Shown here: positions 6,645 to 14,609 of the stretch, piece by piece
Layout of the letters: every line of letters starts with the position of its first letter
How positions within the stretch are numbered: position 1 is the stretch's first letter
NCBI GenBank assembly: GCA_028876035.1
Contig: JAGWTK010000048.1
Coordinates: forward strand, 1-15,127
Length of the DNA: 15,127 nucleotides
Direction of reading: 5' to 3'
From: Bacteroidota bacterium
GTDB lineage: Bacteria; Bacteroidota; Bacteroidia; Chitinophagales; Chitinophagaceae
Notes under the pieces: generated by a model
The model's input: the letters and a program-made list of their open reading frames with translations, nothing else
The model's database searches: none
Told to the model about the DNA's origin: nothing
Made by a program: the position numbers and the translations under genes

Positions 6645-9600
6645 TCAGGTAGCGACGCGGAACAACGGAATCCGCACAAAGAATACGGTGCCCTGGTTTT
6701 CTTTTGTCTCAAACCAAAGCGCTCCTTTTGCCTGTTCAATAATGTTACGGCTCATGGCAAGGCCGAGGCCGGTACCGGAAGTCTTGGTCGTAAAATTGGG
6801 TGTAAATATCTTCTCCTGCACCTGCAGGGGTATGCCATCACCATTATCGGAAATCTTCACAAGAATAAATTCACCTTCCAGTTCCTCCGACATCACAATT
6901 TTCTTGTGGGATTTGTTTTCACTGGCTTCTACTGCGTTCTGCAGCAGGTTCGTGAAGAGCCGGTTGATTTGTGTTTTATCAGCAAAAAGCAACACGCGTT
7001 GCTGCACAGGATACCATTCAAATTCCAGGTTTTCGGTAGCCATGTACAGGGACACCAGCGAATGCAGCATTTCATGGATATCAAAAACCTCATTCTTTGG
7101 GTTGCCGATATTGGCAAACTGTGAGAAGTCGGCCGCAATTTTAGATAAGTGATCAATCTGTTCCACCAATGTTTTGGCGACCGCAGAAGTCATTTCTTTA
7201 ACATTGGGTGAATTGTTGTCGATGGCTTTCTGCAGGTACTGGATGCTCAGTTTCATTGGCGTAAGCGGATTCTTGATTTCATGTGCCACCTGCCGGGCCA
7301 TCTCTCTCCAGGCTCCTTCCCGTTCGCTCTTTGCTAATTGAGCGGCACTTGCCTCCAGTTTATGCACCATCTTGTTGTATTCGGTCACCAGTACACCAAT
7401 TTCATCGTTTCGGTGCCAGGGGATCTCTTCGTTCGTTTTACCCAGGTTGATGGCCCGCATGCGGTCGCTGATCAATGTGAACGAAGCGGTAATCCGGTTG
7501 GTGATCAGGAGCGCGATCGCGCCCGCTATCAGGAAAATAAAGGCGTTCAGGTTGATGATCGTTACAAGAAAATTCGATATCTCGCGCTTCAACTCAGTTT
7601 GTGAGTCGAACGACGGAATGTTCAAATAAGCGTACGCATTGCCCTGGTCGTCGCGTACCGGGCTATAAATACTCTGGTAACTCACCTTCCCCATCTGCTC
7701 ATCATTGATGTACTGGATGAGGTTAAGATTATGCAGGTTATAAAAAGCCAGGGGGTTCATCTTCTGACTGAGGATGCCTTTACTATACACAACCTGGTTG
7801 GACGACACAACGAGATCGCCATGCAGATCGTAAAAATTGATATCAGTACCGTGGATGTCTGCCACGCGACGCACCATATTTTCGAGTTCATTGTTTCCAG
7901 GTGACTCATAAAATTTGAGCATATCATCAAACACCTGTCCTTTTTTCATCTCGCCCTCCACCTGGTTGTTCATGATCTGGATGGCCTTGCTCAGCCGCTC
8001 GATATTGTTCCGCTTGTACCGGTTGATAAAAAAGAAGATGGTGGCTATACCGATGACGATAAATGAAATCAGGGTTATCAAAATAAAGGTGCCGTGGATC
8101 TGCGACCGGATATTCACCTGGAAATATTGGCGGATAAGATGCCAGCGGAGGCGCGTTACCACCAGTATCGAGAAGAAGCGAAACACCGCCAGCAGCACCA
8201 GGAAGGTCGTAAACAGGTAAGCAAACAAGGTCATTCCTTCGATGATGTAATTGTCCTTTCGGACAATGACTACCACCTTATCGGTATTGCTGTACCAAAG
8301 TTCGTCGTAGCCGTTTTGGGTTCGCTGTTCGTATTCTACTTTGGGCACCTGCGCGGGCGACAGCACAGCAGGGAAACGGTATTCATTAAAATAGTCCACC
8401 AGCCGGCGGCCGCGGTAAACGGCGAAAGCAAAATTGGAACTGTACTCGGGCAGGTATTCCTGTTGCGGGCGCAGCAGTTCCGGAATCAGTGCGTCGTTCT
8501 TGTACCGTTTGGGTTTCGACAGCACGAAGAAATAGCCGATGGTTTTGTCAGCTTCATCTTTAACCGCCTTCTTATAGATATAGGAATAATTATCGAACGA
8601 CTTCGAGAAGTAGCGAAGGTCGCGTACGTTGGTAGGCCTGCCTTCTACCCTGAAGATGATGTCGAGGGTATCGTAGGAGACCGGGTTATCTTCATTGAAG
8701 AGGGGGCGATGGTTTTCGGAAGAATCGAAGGTATAGATCCATGTATCGTACTTATACAGGTAGGGTAAAAAGTTTTTGTTGGTGAGACTGTCTTTCAATT
8801 GCCGGTTGCTGGCCGGTGTAAGGAAGCGGTCAAAATTGTGGTAGAGGAAATCGTTGTCGAAGTAGGCAAGGGCAATACTCAGCAGTTTCTCGCCGTAAGG
8901 GTCCGCCTGGATTGACAGCTTTTCGGCATACCGCATTCTTTCCTGTAATTCGATCCGTTTGTTTTCGATCACGATAATCGAGGCAATCGAAAATGAAAAA
9001 ATAAACAACCATACCAGCACCTCTGAAATGGCCAGTTTGAAATCGTAGCCCGCCACGATGTGCTGCTGCATGAACCAAACATAGGCCAGCAGCCATATCA
9101 GCACATAGATATTGAGCTGTACAAATGAATAGCTTCTGACGACCGACAGCAACACCAGCCCGGTAATGGCGATGATAATATAAACAACATACTGTTTACC
9201 CCGCTGCAGGGGCGCAATGAGTTGCAGCACTACCTGGGATAAAAAGAAAAAGCTGAGCGACAAAGTAGCCAGAACGATAAATCCGCCCAGGCTGTTGAGG
9301 TTGGTCAGGCTGAAAAAATTGGTAACGTTGAACGATATGCGCGCATCTGCGATCAGGCTTTTGATAATATCGGAAAATACAAAAGTGACCACCACCAGCA
9401 GTATCACGGGTACCAGCAGTGCCGGCCAGTACCAGAAGCTTTTTGGTTCAATATGGAAACGCCTGCTGCCTGTTTCGCGGCGTATAAAAAGAATCAGCCA
9501 GCAAAAAAGAAAGGAATTGATCAACAAATCACCGAGGGAATTCAGGACGAGATTTGAGCTGTAGGTGCTTGGGTCAAAGAGTTCGTATTGCCGGAGGTTG

Positions 9601-10418
9601 AGTACCGAAGGGAAAAAATAAGTGAGCGAGCGAAGCAGCAGTACCGATCCCAGGAGGAAGAGAATGCCGGCGATATAGCTGTACGCGATGGAGAAATAAT
9701 GGGCCGCGTTGTGCAGTACGATTAGCAGCAGCACGATGGCCATCAGGTTAAGGGTAAGACTGATCCAGTTGGTGCCTTCTTTTTCTGCCAGGAATTTTGC
9801 CTGCAGGTAGAACAAGGTTTTCCCGGAAGCGCTGTTCACCGGGTAGTCGGTCGCCCGATCCGTAATTGATACGCTTCTGTCCGCCTGCGGGTAGTTGACA
9901 AACTCCTTTTTTAGATTGGCATTTTCAAGGTTGTATTCAAGACGTACCGGCACCAGCCCCACCAGGATGCATTTACGGCTGCCCGACAATACCAGGTTGC
10001 GGCGCAAACAAATATATTGCCCGTTGATCAGACGCACCAGCTCGTTGATGTCATCCCCCGTTACGATTGTGGCGGGAGGTTGAATCAATTGTGTGTTCCA
10101 GAAACGAAGCTCACGGCTTCCATAACCATCGTCGTGGTAGAGAAAGATACCGTAGCTCTTTTTCTCCGTCAGCTGGTTTAATTGCGCAACCGAATAGTTC
10201 TGGTCATGGAGGCGTGACAGCAGTGCAGTATCGGACAGCAACTGGCTGAAGTCTTTTTCCTGTTGCTGTATATCCGCTTCGATGTTCTTACGCAGGTAGC
10301 GCGGGGAAGAAGACGAATACCAATAATTGTCAATGATAAAAGCAATCGTGAAAAGCCAGGCAGCCCCGAGGATAAAGAAGACATTTTTTTTGACTACCTG
10401 TTGAAAAAAATTTTTCAA
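6645..10418 (-). CDS. Large multi-pass membrane sensor histidine kinase
   Basis: A 1257-residue sensor kinase. About twelve hydrophobic segments (near 12-30, seven to nine between 218 and 484, then 726-754, 776-798 and 948-973) leave three long probably extracytoplasmic stretches: 31-217, 485-725 and 799-947. A HAMP-like linker follows (about 970-1030), then a HisKA domain with phospho-acceptor H1046 in HEIKNPLTPMKLS. The HATPase domain has the N box (N1161 in NLLQNAVEA), G1 (D1191 in DNGDG) and G2 GTGLGL at 1215-1220. The C-terminal half resembles NtrY-class kinases. The start is TTG: it overlaps the mazG stop as TTGA, an in-frame TAA lies just upstream, and the signal-anchor follows directly. 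No response regulator is present in the window. The ligand is unknown. Confidence 0.9.
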   Translation of the reverse strand: MKNFFQQVVKKNVFFILGAAWLFTIAFIIDNYWYSSSSPRYLRKNIEADIQQQEKDFSQLLSDTALLSRLHDQNYSVAQLNQLTEKKSYGIFLYHDDGYGSRELRFWNTQLIQPPATIVTGDDINELVRLINGQYICLRRNLVLSGSRKCILVGLVPVRLEYNLENANLKKEFVNYPQADRSVSITDRATDYPVNSASGKTLFYLQAKFLAEKEGTNWISLTLNLMAIVLLLIVLHNAAHYFSIAYSYIAGILFLLGSVLLLRSLTYFFPSVLNLRQYELFDPSTYSSNLVLNSLGDLLINSFLFCWLILFIRRETGSRRFHIEPKSFWYWPALLVPVILLVVVTFVFSDIIKSLIADARISFNVTNFFSLTNLNSLGGFIVLATLSLSFFFLSQVVLQLIAPLQRGKQYVVYIIIAITGLVLLSVVRSYSFVQLNIYVLIWLLAYVWFMQQHIVAGYDFKLAISEVLVWLFIFSFSIASIIVIENKRIELQERMRYAEKLSIQADPYGEKLLSIALAYFDNDFLYHNFDRFLTPASNRQLKDSLTNKNFLPYLYKYDTWIYTFDSSENHRPLFNEDNPVSYDTLDIIFRVEGRPTNVRDLRYFSKSFDNYSYIYKKAVKDEADKTIGYFFVLSKPKRYKNDALIPELLRPQQEYLPEYSSNFAFAVYRGRRLVDYFNEYRFPAVLSPAQVPKVEYEQRTQNGYDELWYSNTDKVVVIVRKDNYIIEGMTLFAYLFTTFLVLLAVFRFFSILVVTRLRWHLIRQYFQVNIRSQIHGTFILITLISFIVIGIATIFFFINRYKRNNIERLSKAIQIMNNQVEGEMKKGQVFDDMLKFYESPGNNELENMVRRVADIHGTDINFYDLHGDLVVSSNQVVYSKGILSQKMNPLAFYNLHNLNLIQYINDEQMGKVSYQSIYSPVRDDQGNAYAYLNIPSFDSQTELKREISNFLVTIINLNAFIFLIAGAIALLITNRITASFTLISDRMRAINLGKTNEEIPWHRNDEIGVLVTEYNKMVHKLEASAAQLAKSEREGAWREMARQVAHEIKNPLTPMKLSIQYLQKAIDNNSPNVKEMTSAVAKTLVEQIDHLSKIAADFSQFANIGNPKNEVFDIHEMLHSLVSLYMATENLEFEWYPVQQRVLLFADKTQINRLFTNLLQNAVEASENKSHKKIVMSEELEGEFILVKISDNGDGIPLQVQEKIFTPNFTTKTSGTGLGLAMSRNIIEQAKGALWFETKENQGTVFFVRIPLFRVAT

Positions 10419-11209
10419 GATGCGGGGTTTTGCTTTTTAATGCTGTTCCAGAGCGCGTCCATTTCGGCGAGCGTCATATCTGTCAGCATTTGGTGCCGGG
10501 CTGCTGCCGCTTCCTCCATTTTGGTGAAGCGGTAAATAAACTTTTTGTTTGTTTTTTCCAGCGCGTTTTCGGCATCCACCTGCAAAAATCGTGCATAGTT
10601 GACCAGTGAAAAGAGCAGGTCGCCGAGTTCTTCTGCAGAACGTTCCTGGCTGCCCGAGGCCACTGCTTCCTGCAATTCGGCCATTTCTTCCAGCACTTTG
10701 TCCCAAACCTGTTCTCGGGTATCCCATTCAAAGCCTACCTGCTTCGCTTTTTCCTGCAGGCGCATGGCTTTTACGACCGAAGGGAGGGACTTGGGTACAC
10801 CGCTCAAAACCGACTTCTTTCCTTCCTTTAATTTTAGTTTCTCCCAATTTCTTTTAACATCTTCTTCATCGTTCACGACCACCGGCGTCCCATCCGGACC
10901 GTTCCCGTAAATATGCGGATGACGGGCAATGAGTTTTTCAGAAATGCCATCCATCACCTGTTCCAGTGTAAATTTCTCCTGTTCACGGGCAATCTTTGCA
11001 TAGAATACAATGTGCAGCATCAGGTCACCCAATTCTTCTTTGATACCCTGCCAGTCTTCTTCGGTAATGGCATCTGCCAGCTCATACAATTCTTCGATAC
11101 TGAGTTGCCGGAGGGTATGAATGGTCTGCTTTCTGTCCCAGGGGCATTTCTCCCGTAAATCGTCCATAATACCAACCAAACGCGCGAATGACTGAACCGG
11201 AGCATCCAT
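10415..11209 (-). CDS. mazG: Nucleoside triphosphate pyrophosphohydrolase MazG
   Basis: Hydrolyses nucleoside triphosphates to monophosphates and pyrophosphate. In E. coli it clears aberrant nucleotides and lowers (p)ppGpp under starvation. The 264-residue product has the full two-domain MazG length. The N-terminal domain has LREKCPWDRKQT and the metal-binding acidic helices (E39/E40/E43, then E58/E59 and D62). The C-terminal domain repeats the pattern (E174/E175/E178, then E193/E194 and D197). A connecting segment contains the conserved RHPHIYG. The ATG at 11209 lies 14 bases after the stop of the DUF3667 gene, and the gene's TGA overlaps the TTG start of the kinase. It is thus the middle gene of a likely three-gene operon with translational coupling downstream. 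Confidence 0.94.
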   Translation of the reverse strand: MDAPVQSFARLVGIMDDLREKCPWDRKQTIHTLRQLSIEELYELADAITEEDWQGIKEELGDLMLHIVFYAKIAREQEKFTLEQVMDGISEKLIARHPHIYGNGPDGTPVVVNDEEDVKRNWEKLKLKEGKKSVLSGVPKSLPSVVKAMRLQEKAKQVGFEWDTREQVWDKVLEEMAELQEAVASGSQERSAEELGDLLFSLVNYARFLQVDAENALEKTNKKFIYRFTKMEEAAAARHQMLTDMTLAEMDALWNSIKKQNPAS

Positions 11210-11223
11210 AGATGAGCATTTAT

Positions 11224-12426
11224 TTATGAAAATTGCCAGATTGAAAGAAAAAAGAAACCAAGCATTAACAACATTACCACAATGAATGAAACAATGTTCA
11301 GCAGGATAAATTTCGCGATGGTTTTTCCCCTGCTCTGCGCATAGAACCTGCGCATGGCCTTATAGAGATAGAGATAGCTGCCGATAAAGATGAGCGTATT
11401 AATGATCTGCAACCAGGTCCAGCCCGTGGCATCGCTCAGTTTGTTAAGCGCAAATACCGGCAGCAGGAAAATGAAGTTGGCGCAGTACAGGTGAATCGAA
11501 AATATTGCGTGTTCGGTATATAAAAATTGCCTGCGTGAGTAAAGCATGGCCAGGATAAGCGCGAAAAGAGGTAGTGATACGAACAATGCCTTGGGCAGGT
11601 TGTGCATGAATTTTTCTATCAAGAGGTTTATCCCTTCCTCTTTGTTAGCCTTGAATTTTTTCCTGAGAAACAGTGTCCGTTGCGTTACTATTCTCGTGAA
11701 CCAGTCATCCCGTCTTGCTTCCGGCAATTCCTTTTGTACAGAATCATAAGCGGCCAGAATTTCAAAGTCGACCTTTTTGCCCCGGACACGCAGGGTAGGT
11801 TGATTTGGTTTATCTGCAGATGCAGACAAATGAATAGCCCCCGAATCGCGGTTAATGTTGTTTGCAACGGTATCCACCACCTGCCGGGTAATCGCTTTGC
11901 GGGCAGAGTCGTCCTGCTTGTCTTTTGCCACCTGTACTTCCAGGGCAGCCACATGCCGGTTGATGTTCACCAGGGCCCTTCCCATGGCTGCCATCATTAC
12001 ACTGTCTTTTGTACCAGGCATTTGTTCTTTGAGTCCATCGGCCGCCTCCTTCAGTTCGGCAAGTTCTTTTTCATGGATTTCCCTGCCTCCGAGATGGATG
12101 AGTCCTTCGGGGTTGAACAAGGAAAATACGATGATGAAAAAAAACGCAGATGTAAAAACGTACATCCGGATGGGATGTAGATAAGAAGCCCGCCGCCCCT
12201 TGATGTATTCGGCCGACAAAAACCCGGGCCGCGTGAGCAGGTATTTTCCGGTACTGAAAAACTTACCGTCGAAATGGGTAATATCGTTGAAAAAGTGAGC
12301 AACCAGGCCCCAAAACGATTCCCTGGGTTCAATGTTTTCCTGGCCGCAAACATGGCAGTACCTGCCGGTGAGCACAGCGCCGCAGTTCAGGCATATTTTC
12401 TCAGCTCTCTCTTTGGAATGAGACAC
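11224..12426 (-). CDS. DUF3667 zinc-ribbon membrane protein
   Basis: A 400-residue protein of unknown function. The N-terminus carries a zinc ribbon with CxxC-x8-CxxC spacing (C12, C15, C24, C27). The DUF3667 signature follows: FFNDITHFDGKF, then RPGFLSAEYIKGRR and a HPIRMYVF stretch. A membrane segment lies near 88-105. A polar, helix-rich region follows (about 110-275, ELAELKEAADGLKEQM), then four further hydrophobic segments between 277 and 398. The start is GTG at 12426: the upstream frame has a TAA only eight codons away with no ATG between, and the zinc ribbon begins twelve residues in. It is the first gene of the minus-strand operon, with mazG starting 14 bases after its stop. The zinc ribbon may bind protein or nucleic acid on the cytoplasmic side; this is inference. 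Confidence 0.85.
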   Translation of the reverse strand: MSHSKERAEKICLNCGAVLTGRYCHVCGQENIEPRESFWGLVAHFFNDITHFDGKFFSTGKYLLTRPGFLSAEYIKGRRASYLHPIRMYVFTSAFFFIIVFSLFNPEGLIHLGGREIHEKELAELKEAADGLKEQMPGTKDSVMMAAMGRALVNINRHVAALEVQVAKDKQDDSARKAITRQVVDTVANNINRDSGAIHLSASADKPNQPTLRVRGKKVDFEILAAYDSVQKELPEARRDDWFTRIVTQRTLFLRKKFKANKEEGINLLIEKFMHNLPKALFVSLPLFALILAMLYSRRQFLYTEHAIFSIHLYCANFIFLLPVFALNKLSDATGWTWLQIINTLIFIGSYLYLYKAMRRFYAQSRGKTIAKFILLNIVSFIVVMLLMLGFFFLSIWQFS

Positions 12427-12509
12427 GGCAGTAAATTTGCTTAAAAATAATTATCAATTTTTTACTGGCCTAAAATACATTAATCAGGGCCCGCTGTCGT
12501 TATACTATC

Positions 12510-13340
12510 ATGAACAAGCTTATTACTGCCGCCCTGCTCGTCTGCTGCGGGCCCGCCTGCATCGCTCAGTATTACTACAAGGATATTGTTGTTACAGAAC
12601 AAATCCAGCTGAACTATCAGCAACTGCGCGACAACAAAGTGAAAAAAGTAGTAGTAACTCCTTCCAATATTGCCCCTGGCGAAAAGCCGGTGACGCTGGA
12701 GCAAACGGTGTATCCCTCCCAGAACCTGGTGGTCACTTATACCAAAGTGCCGGATGCACCGGAATCCTGGCTAAAGGCATACTACGACAACAGTGGTCTG
12801 CTCATAAAAACGGTAGACAGTTCAGAAGACGCCGTCAATACCAGCCGATATAATTACACAGATGCAAGAAAACTGAACAGCATCATCAGTACGGCGGTGC
12901 CTGTGAACGACCCTACAGAAACAGAAGAACATATTTGGTCCTACAACAGCAACGGCGCCCCTGCCAGCATGCTCAAAGTGAAAAACGGAACAGACACGAC
13001 CATGGTAAATTTTGTAGCAGACGAAAATGGCAATGCAGGAGAAGAGAAGGCCACCAGAAGAAACGGCTTGCTGGGCGTGTATTATTATTACTACGACAGT
13101 GAACACCGGCTCACCGATGTAGCGCGCTATAACAGCCGGGCAAAGCGCATCCTCCCCGATTATATGTTTGAATACAGCAGCGGCAAATTACCTGTTCAAA
13201 TGACGGTGGTTCCTGAAGGGAGCACCGATTACCAGGTTTGGAAGTACATCTATGACAGCAAGGGCCTGCGCCAGAAAGATGTATGCTACAATAAGCAAAA
13301 AATGATGGTAGCGGAGATTGGATACCAATATAGCTACTAG
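12510..13340 (+). CDS. Secreted protein with YD/RHS-like repeats, hypothetical
   Basis: Function not recognised. The 276-residue product begins with a signal peptide (MNKLITAALLVCCGPACIA, cleavage near residues 19-20) with no convincing lipobox, so it is probably periplasmic or secreted. The body contains degenerate repeats built around Tyr-Asp/Asn and Gly: YDNSGLLIK near 92-100, YNYTDARKL near 114, YNSNGAPAS near 145, YDSEHRLTDV near 195, and YDSKGLRQKDV near 238. These resemble the beta-strand units of YD/RHS proteins and of small Bacteroidetes outer-surface proteins. Start is ATG at 12510. It is divergent from the DUF3667 gene across an 83-base gap in which I see no clear promoter. The stop codon TAG (13338-13340) is supplied by the end of the IS630 element; without the insertion the protein would end one residue earlier. 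Confidence 0.75.
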   Translation: MNKLITAALLVCCGPACIAQYYYKDIVVTEQIQLNYQQLRDNKVKKVVVTPSNIAPGEKPVTLEQTVYPSQNLVVTYTKVPDAPESWLKAYYDNSGLLIKTVDSSEDAVNTSRYNYTDARKLNSIISTAVPVNDPTETEEHIWSYNSNGAPASMLKVKNGTDTTMVNFVADENGNAGEEKATRRNGLLGVYYYYYDSEHRLTDVARYNSRAKRILPDYMFEYSSGKLPVQMTVVPEGSTDYQVWKYIYDSKGLRQKDVCYNKQKMMVAEIGYQYSY

Positions 13341-13367
13341 TGTAATGATTATTTAGTTAATATACTA
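13337..13367 (+). repeat. Left terminal inverted repeat of the IS630 element
   Basis: Matches the reverse complement of 14420-14450 at 28 of 31 bases; the three differences are all transitions. Its first bases provide the TAG stop of the upstream secreted-protein gene. Confidence 0.88.
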
Positions 13368-13388
13368 ATATAATATTATCTTTAGGGC

Positions 13389-14438
13389 ATGGGCCGACTC
13401 TCTCAACCGATTAATGCTTCTGAAGTGCAGCGCAATGAATTACTGATGATGAGCCGTTCGCATAAGTTGGAGCAGCGCTATGTTTTGCGGGCTAATATCA
13501 TTTTATTTTCCTTGGAGGGGAAGAGCTTGGACGAGATTATGGCGTTAACTGGCGTGACCCGAATGATTGTTAACAAATGGCGTAAGCGTTTTAGGGAATT
13601 CGGTCTTGATGGTTTAAAGGATGCAGCTCGTTCAGGTAAGCCTTCCACTTTTACAGCTGTGGATGAAGCACGGGTGATTCAAAAAGCTTGTGAGAATCCA
13701 TCCAAAGGGTATACCAATTGGTCGCAAAGACGCATTGCAAAATCGGTTGGGATGAGTCAGTCGAAAGTGCACCAGGTGTTAAAGAAGGCTGCTTTAAAGC
13801 CTCATAAGGTTGAATATTGGTGTGGCAAAAGCCCTGATCCGGAATTTGAATCAAAAATGCTGAGCATTGTAGGGTTGTATATGAACCCCCCGGAAAATGC
13901 TATTGTACTTTGTGTTGATGAGAAAACCCAACTGCAGGCTTTAGATCGCAGACAACCAGAGTTACCGCTGAGAAGTGGAAATCCCAGGCGACAAACGACG
14001 ACCTACAAGCGGAACGGAACGGTATCTTTGATCGCCTCACTGGCAGTGCATAACGGACAGATTATAGGCAAGCAAATTGATGCTAACAATAGTGTCAACT
14101 TCCTGAGCTTCCTTAAACTATTGGACAAATCTTACCGAAATACAACCCTACATATCATTGTTGACAACTATCATACTCATAAGAATGTAATTGTACAGGA
14201 ATGGCTAAGCAAAAAAAGAAAAATAAATATTCACTACACACCAACTTATGCTTCCTGGTTAAACCAAATTGAGATATGGTTTAATATGCTCCAGAAAGAT
14301 GTCATCAAAGGAGGGATATGGACATCAACCAAACAAATGACTGCACAAATACTGGAATATATCACCACTTACAACAAGGAAAGGGCAAAGCCATTCCAAT
14401 GGACATACACAGGAAAAGATAGTATACTAATTAAATAA
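13389..14438 (+). CDS. IS630-family DDE transposase
   Basis: A 349-residue transposase that would catalyse cut-and-paste movement of the element. The N-terminal half contains two helix-turn-helix-like regions (about 45-75, DEIMALTGVTRMIVNKWRKR; and about 112-135, QRRIAKSVGMSQSKVHQVL). The RNase H-like catalytic core shows D177 in VLCVDEKTQ, D259 in HIIVDNYHTHK and E295 in YASWLNQIEIWF, with 35 residues between the last two. All three catalytic acids are present and no frameshift is visible, so the enzyme may be active. The ATG at 13389 lies 22 bases inside the left inverted repeat. The last residues are encoded within the right inverted repeat, a compact arrangement. Confidence 0.94.
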   Translation: MGRLSQPINASEVQRNELLMMSRSHKLEQRYVLRANIILFSLEGKSLDEIMALTGVTRMIVNKWRKRFREFGLDGLKDAARSGKPSTFTAVDEARVIQKACENPSKGYTNWSQRRIAKSVGMSQSKVHQVLKKAALKPHKVEYWCGKSPDPEFESKMLSIVGLYMNPPENAIVLCVDEKTQLQALDRRQPELPLRSGNPRRQTTTYKRNGTVSLIASLAVHNGQIIGKQIDANNSVNFLSFLKLLDKSYRNTTLHIIVDNYHTHKNVIVQEWLSKKRKINIHYTPTYASWLNQIEIWFNMLQKDVIKGGIWTSTKQMTAQILEYITTYNKERAKPFQWTYTGKDSILIK

Positions 14439-14450
14439 TCGTTACACTAG
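14420..14450 (-). repeat. Right terminal inverted repeat of the IS630 element
   Basis: Inverted copy of 13337-13367 with three mismatches. It overlaps the final codons and stop of the transposase gene. Confidence 0.88.
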
Positions 14451-14487
14451 TAGCCAAAACTTCATCGCGCATCAGCGCAAAAAAGCG

Positions 14488-14519
14488 TTTGGAACCAATG
14501 CACCGTTGCCTTATTTTTG
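14488..14519 (+). promoter_or_regulatory. Promoter of tRNA-Gln (TTTG-N20-TATTTTTG)
   Basis: TTTG at 14488-14491 and TATTTTTG at 14512-14519 are spaced by 20 bases, fitting the Bacteroidetes -33/-7 pattern. The expected start site lies about ten bases before the mature tRNA 5' end. The core and early transcribed bases are almost identical to those of the rplU promoter. Confidence 0.75.
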
Positions 14520-14535
14520 CACTCCATTTACAGAT

Positions 14536-14609
14536 TGGCCTATAGTATAATGGTAGTACGACAGATTTTGGTTCTGTTTGTCTTGGTTCGAATCCAGGTA
14601 GGCCAACCA
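14536..14609 (+). tRNA. tRNA-Gln (anticodon TTG)
   Basis: The full cloverleaf can be drawn by eye. The acceptor stem TGGCCTA (14536-14542) pairs with TAGGCCA (14599-14605), seven perfect pairs. The D arm is GTA/TAC. The anticodon stem ACAGA/TCTGT encloses the loop TTTTGGT, with anticodon TTG at 14568-14570. The T arm is CTTGG/CCAGG with loop TTCGAAT. The discriminator base is A14606, and CCA is encoded at 14607-14609. The first pair is T-A, a weak pair also typical of tRNA-Gln. It lies 85 bases downstream of the IS630 element and has its own promoter. Confidence 0.96.

Larger units (their letters stand above)
13337..14450 (+). mobile_element. Complete IS630-family insertion sequence, about 1.1 kb
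   Basis: The element carries one transposase gene between terminal inverted repeats at 13337-13367 and 14420-14450, each starting CTAGTGTAA and matching at 28 of 31 positions. TA dinucleotides flank both ends (13335-13336 and 14451-14452), as expected for IS630/Tc1 elements, which duplicate TA. The boundaries could also be placed three bases inward, because CTA/TAG recurs, but the longer version needs fewer coincidental flank matches. The reconstructed empty site reads AGCTAGCC, containing CTAG. The element is AT-rich at its ends and looks intact, hence possibly recent. Confidence 0.9.

Noticed and set aside
8094..8768. 224-residue open frame on the plus strand
   Set aside because: Shadow of the sensor kinase in the opposite frame; no start context or family features.
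11602..12180. 192-residue open frame on the plus strand
   Set aside because: Antisense to the DUF3667 gene, with Cys/His-rich random-looking sequence.
14467..14484. Terminator formed by GCGC-ATCA-GCGC followed by six As
   Set aside because: The stem is only four pairs, and the tract after it is A on the + strand; on the minus strand the Ts precede the stem, so it cannot be an intrinsic terminator in either direction.
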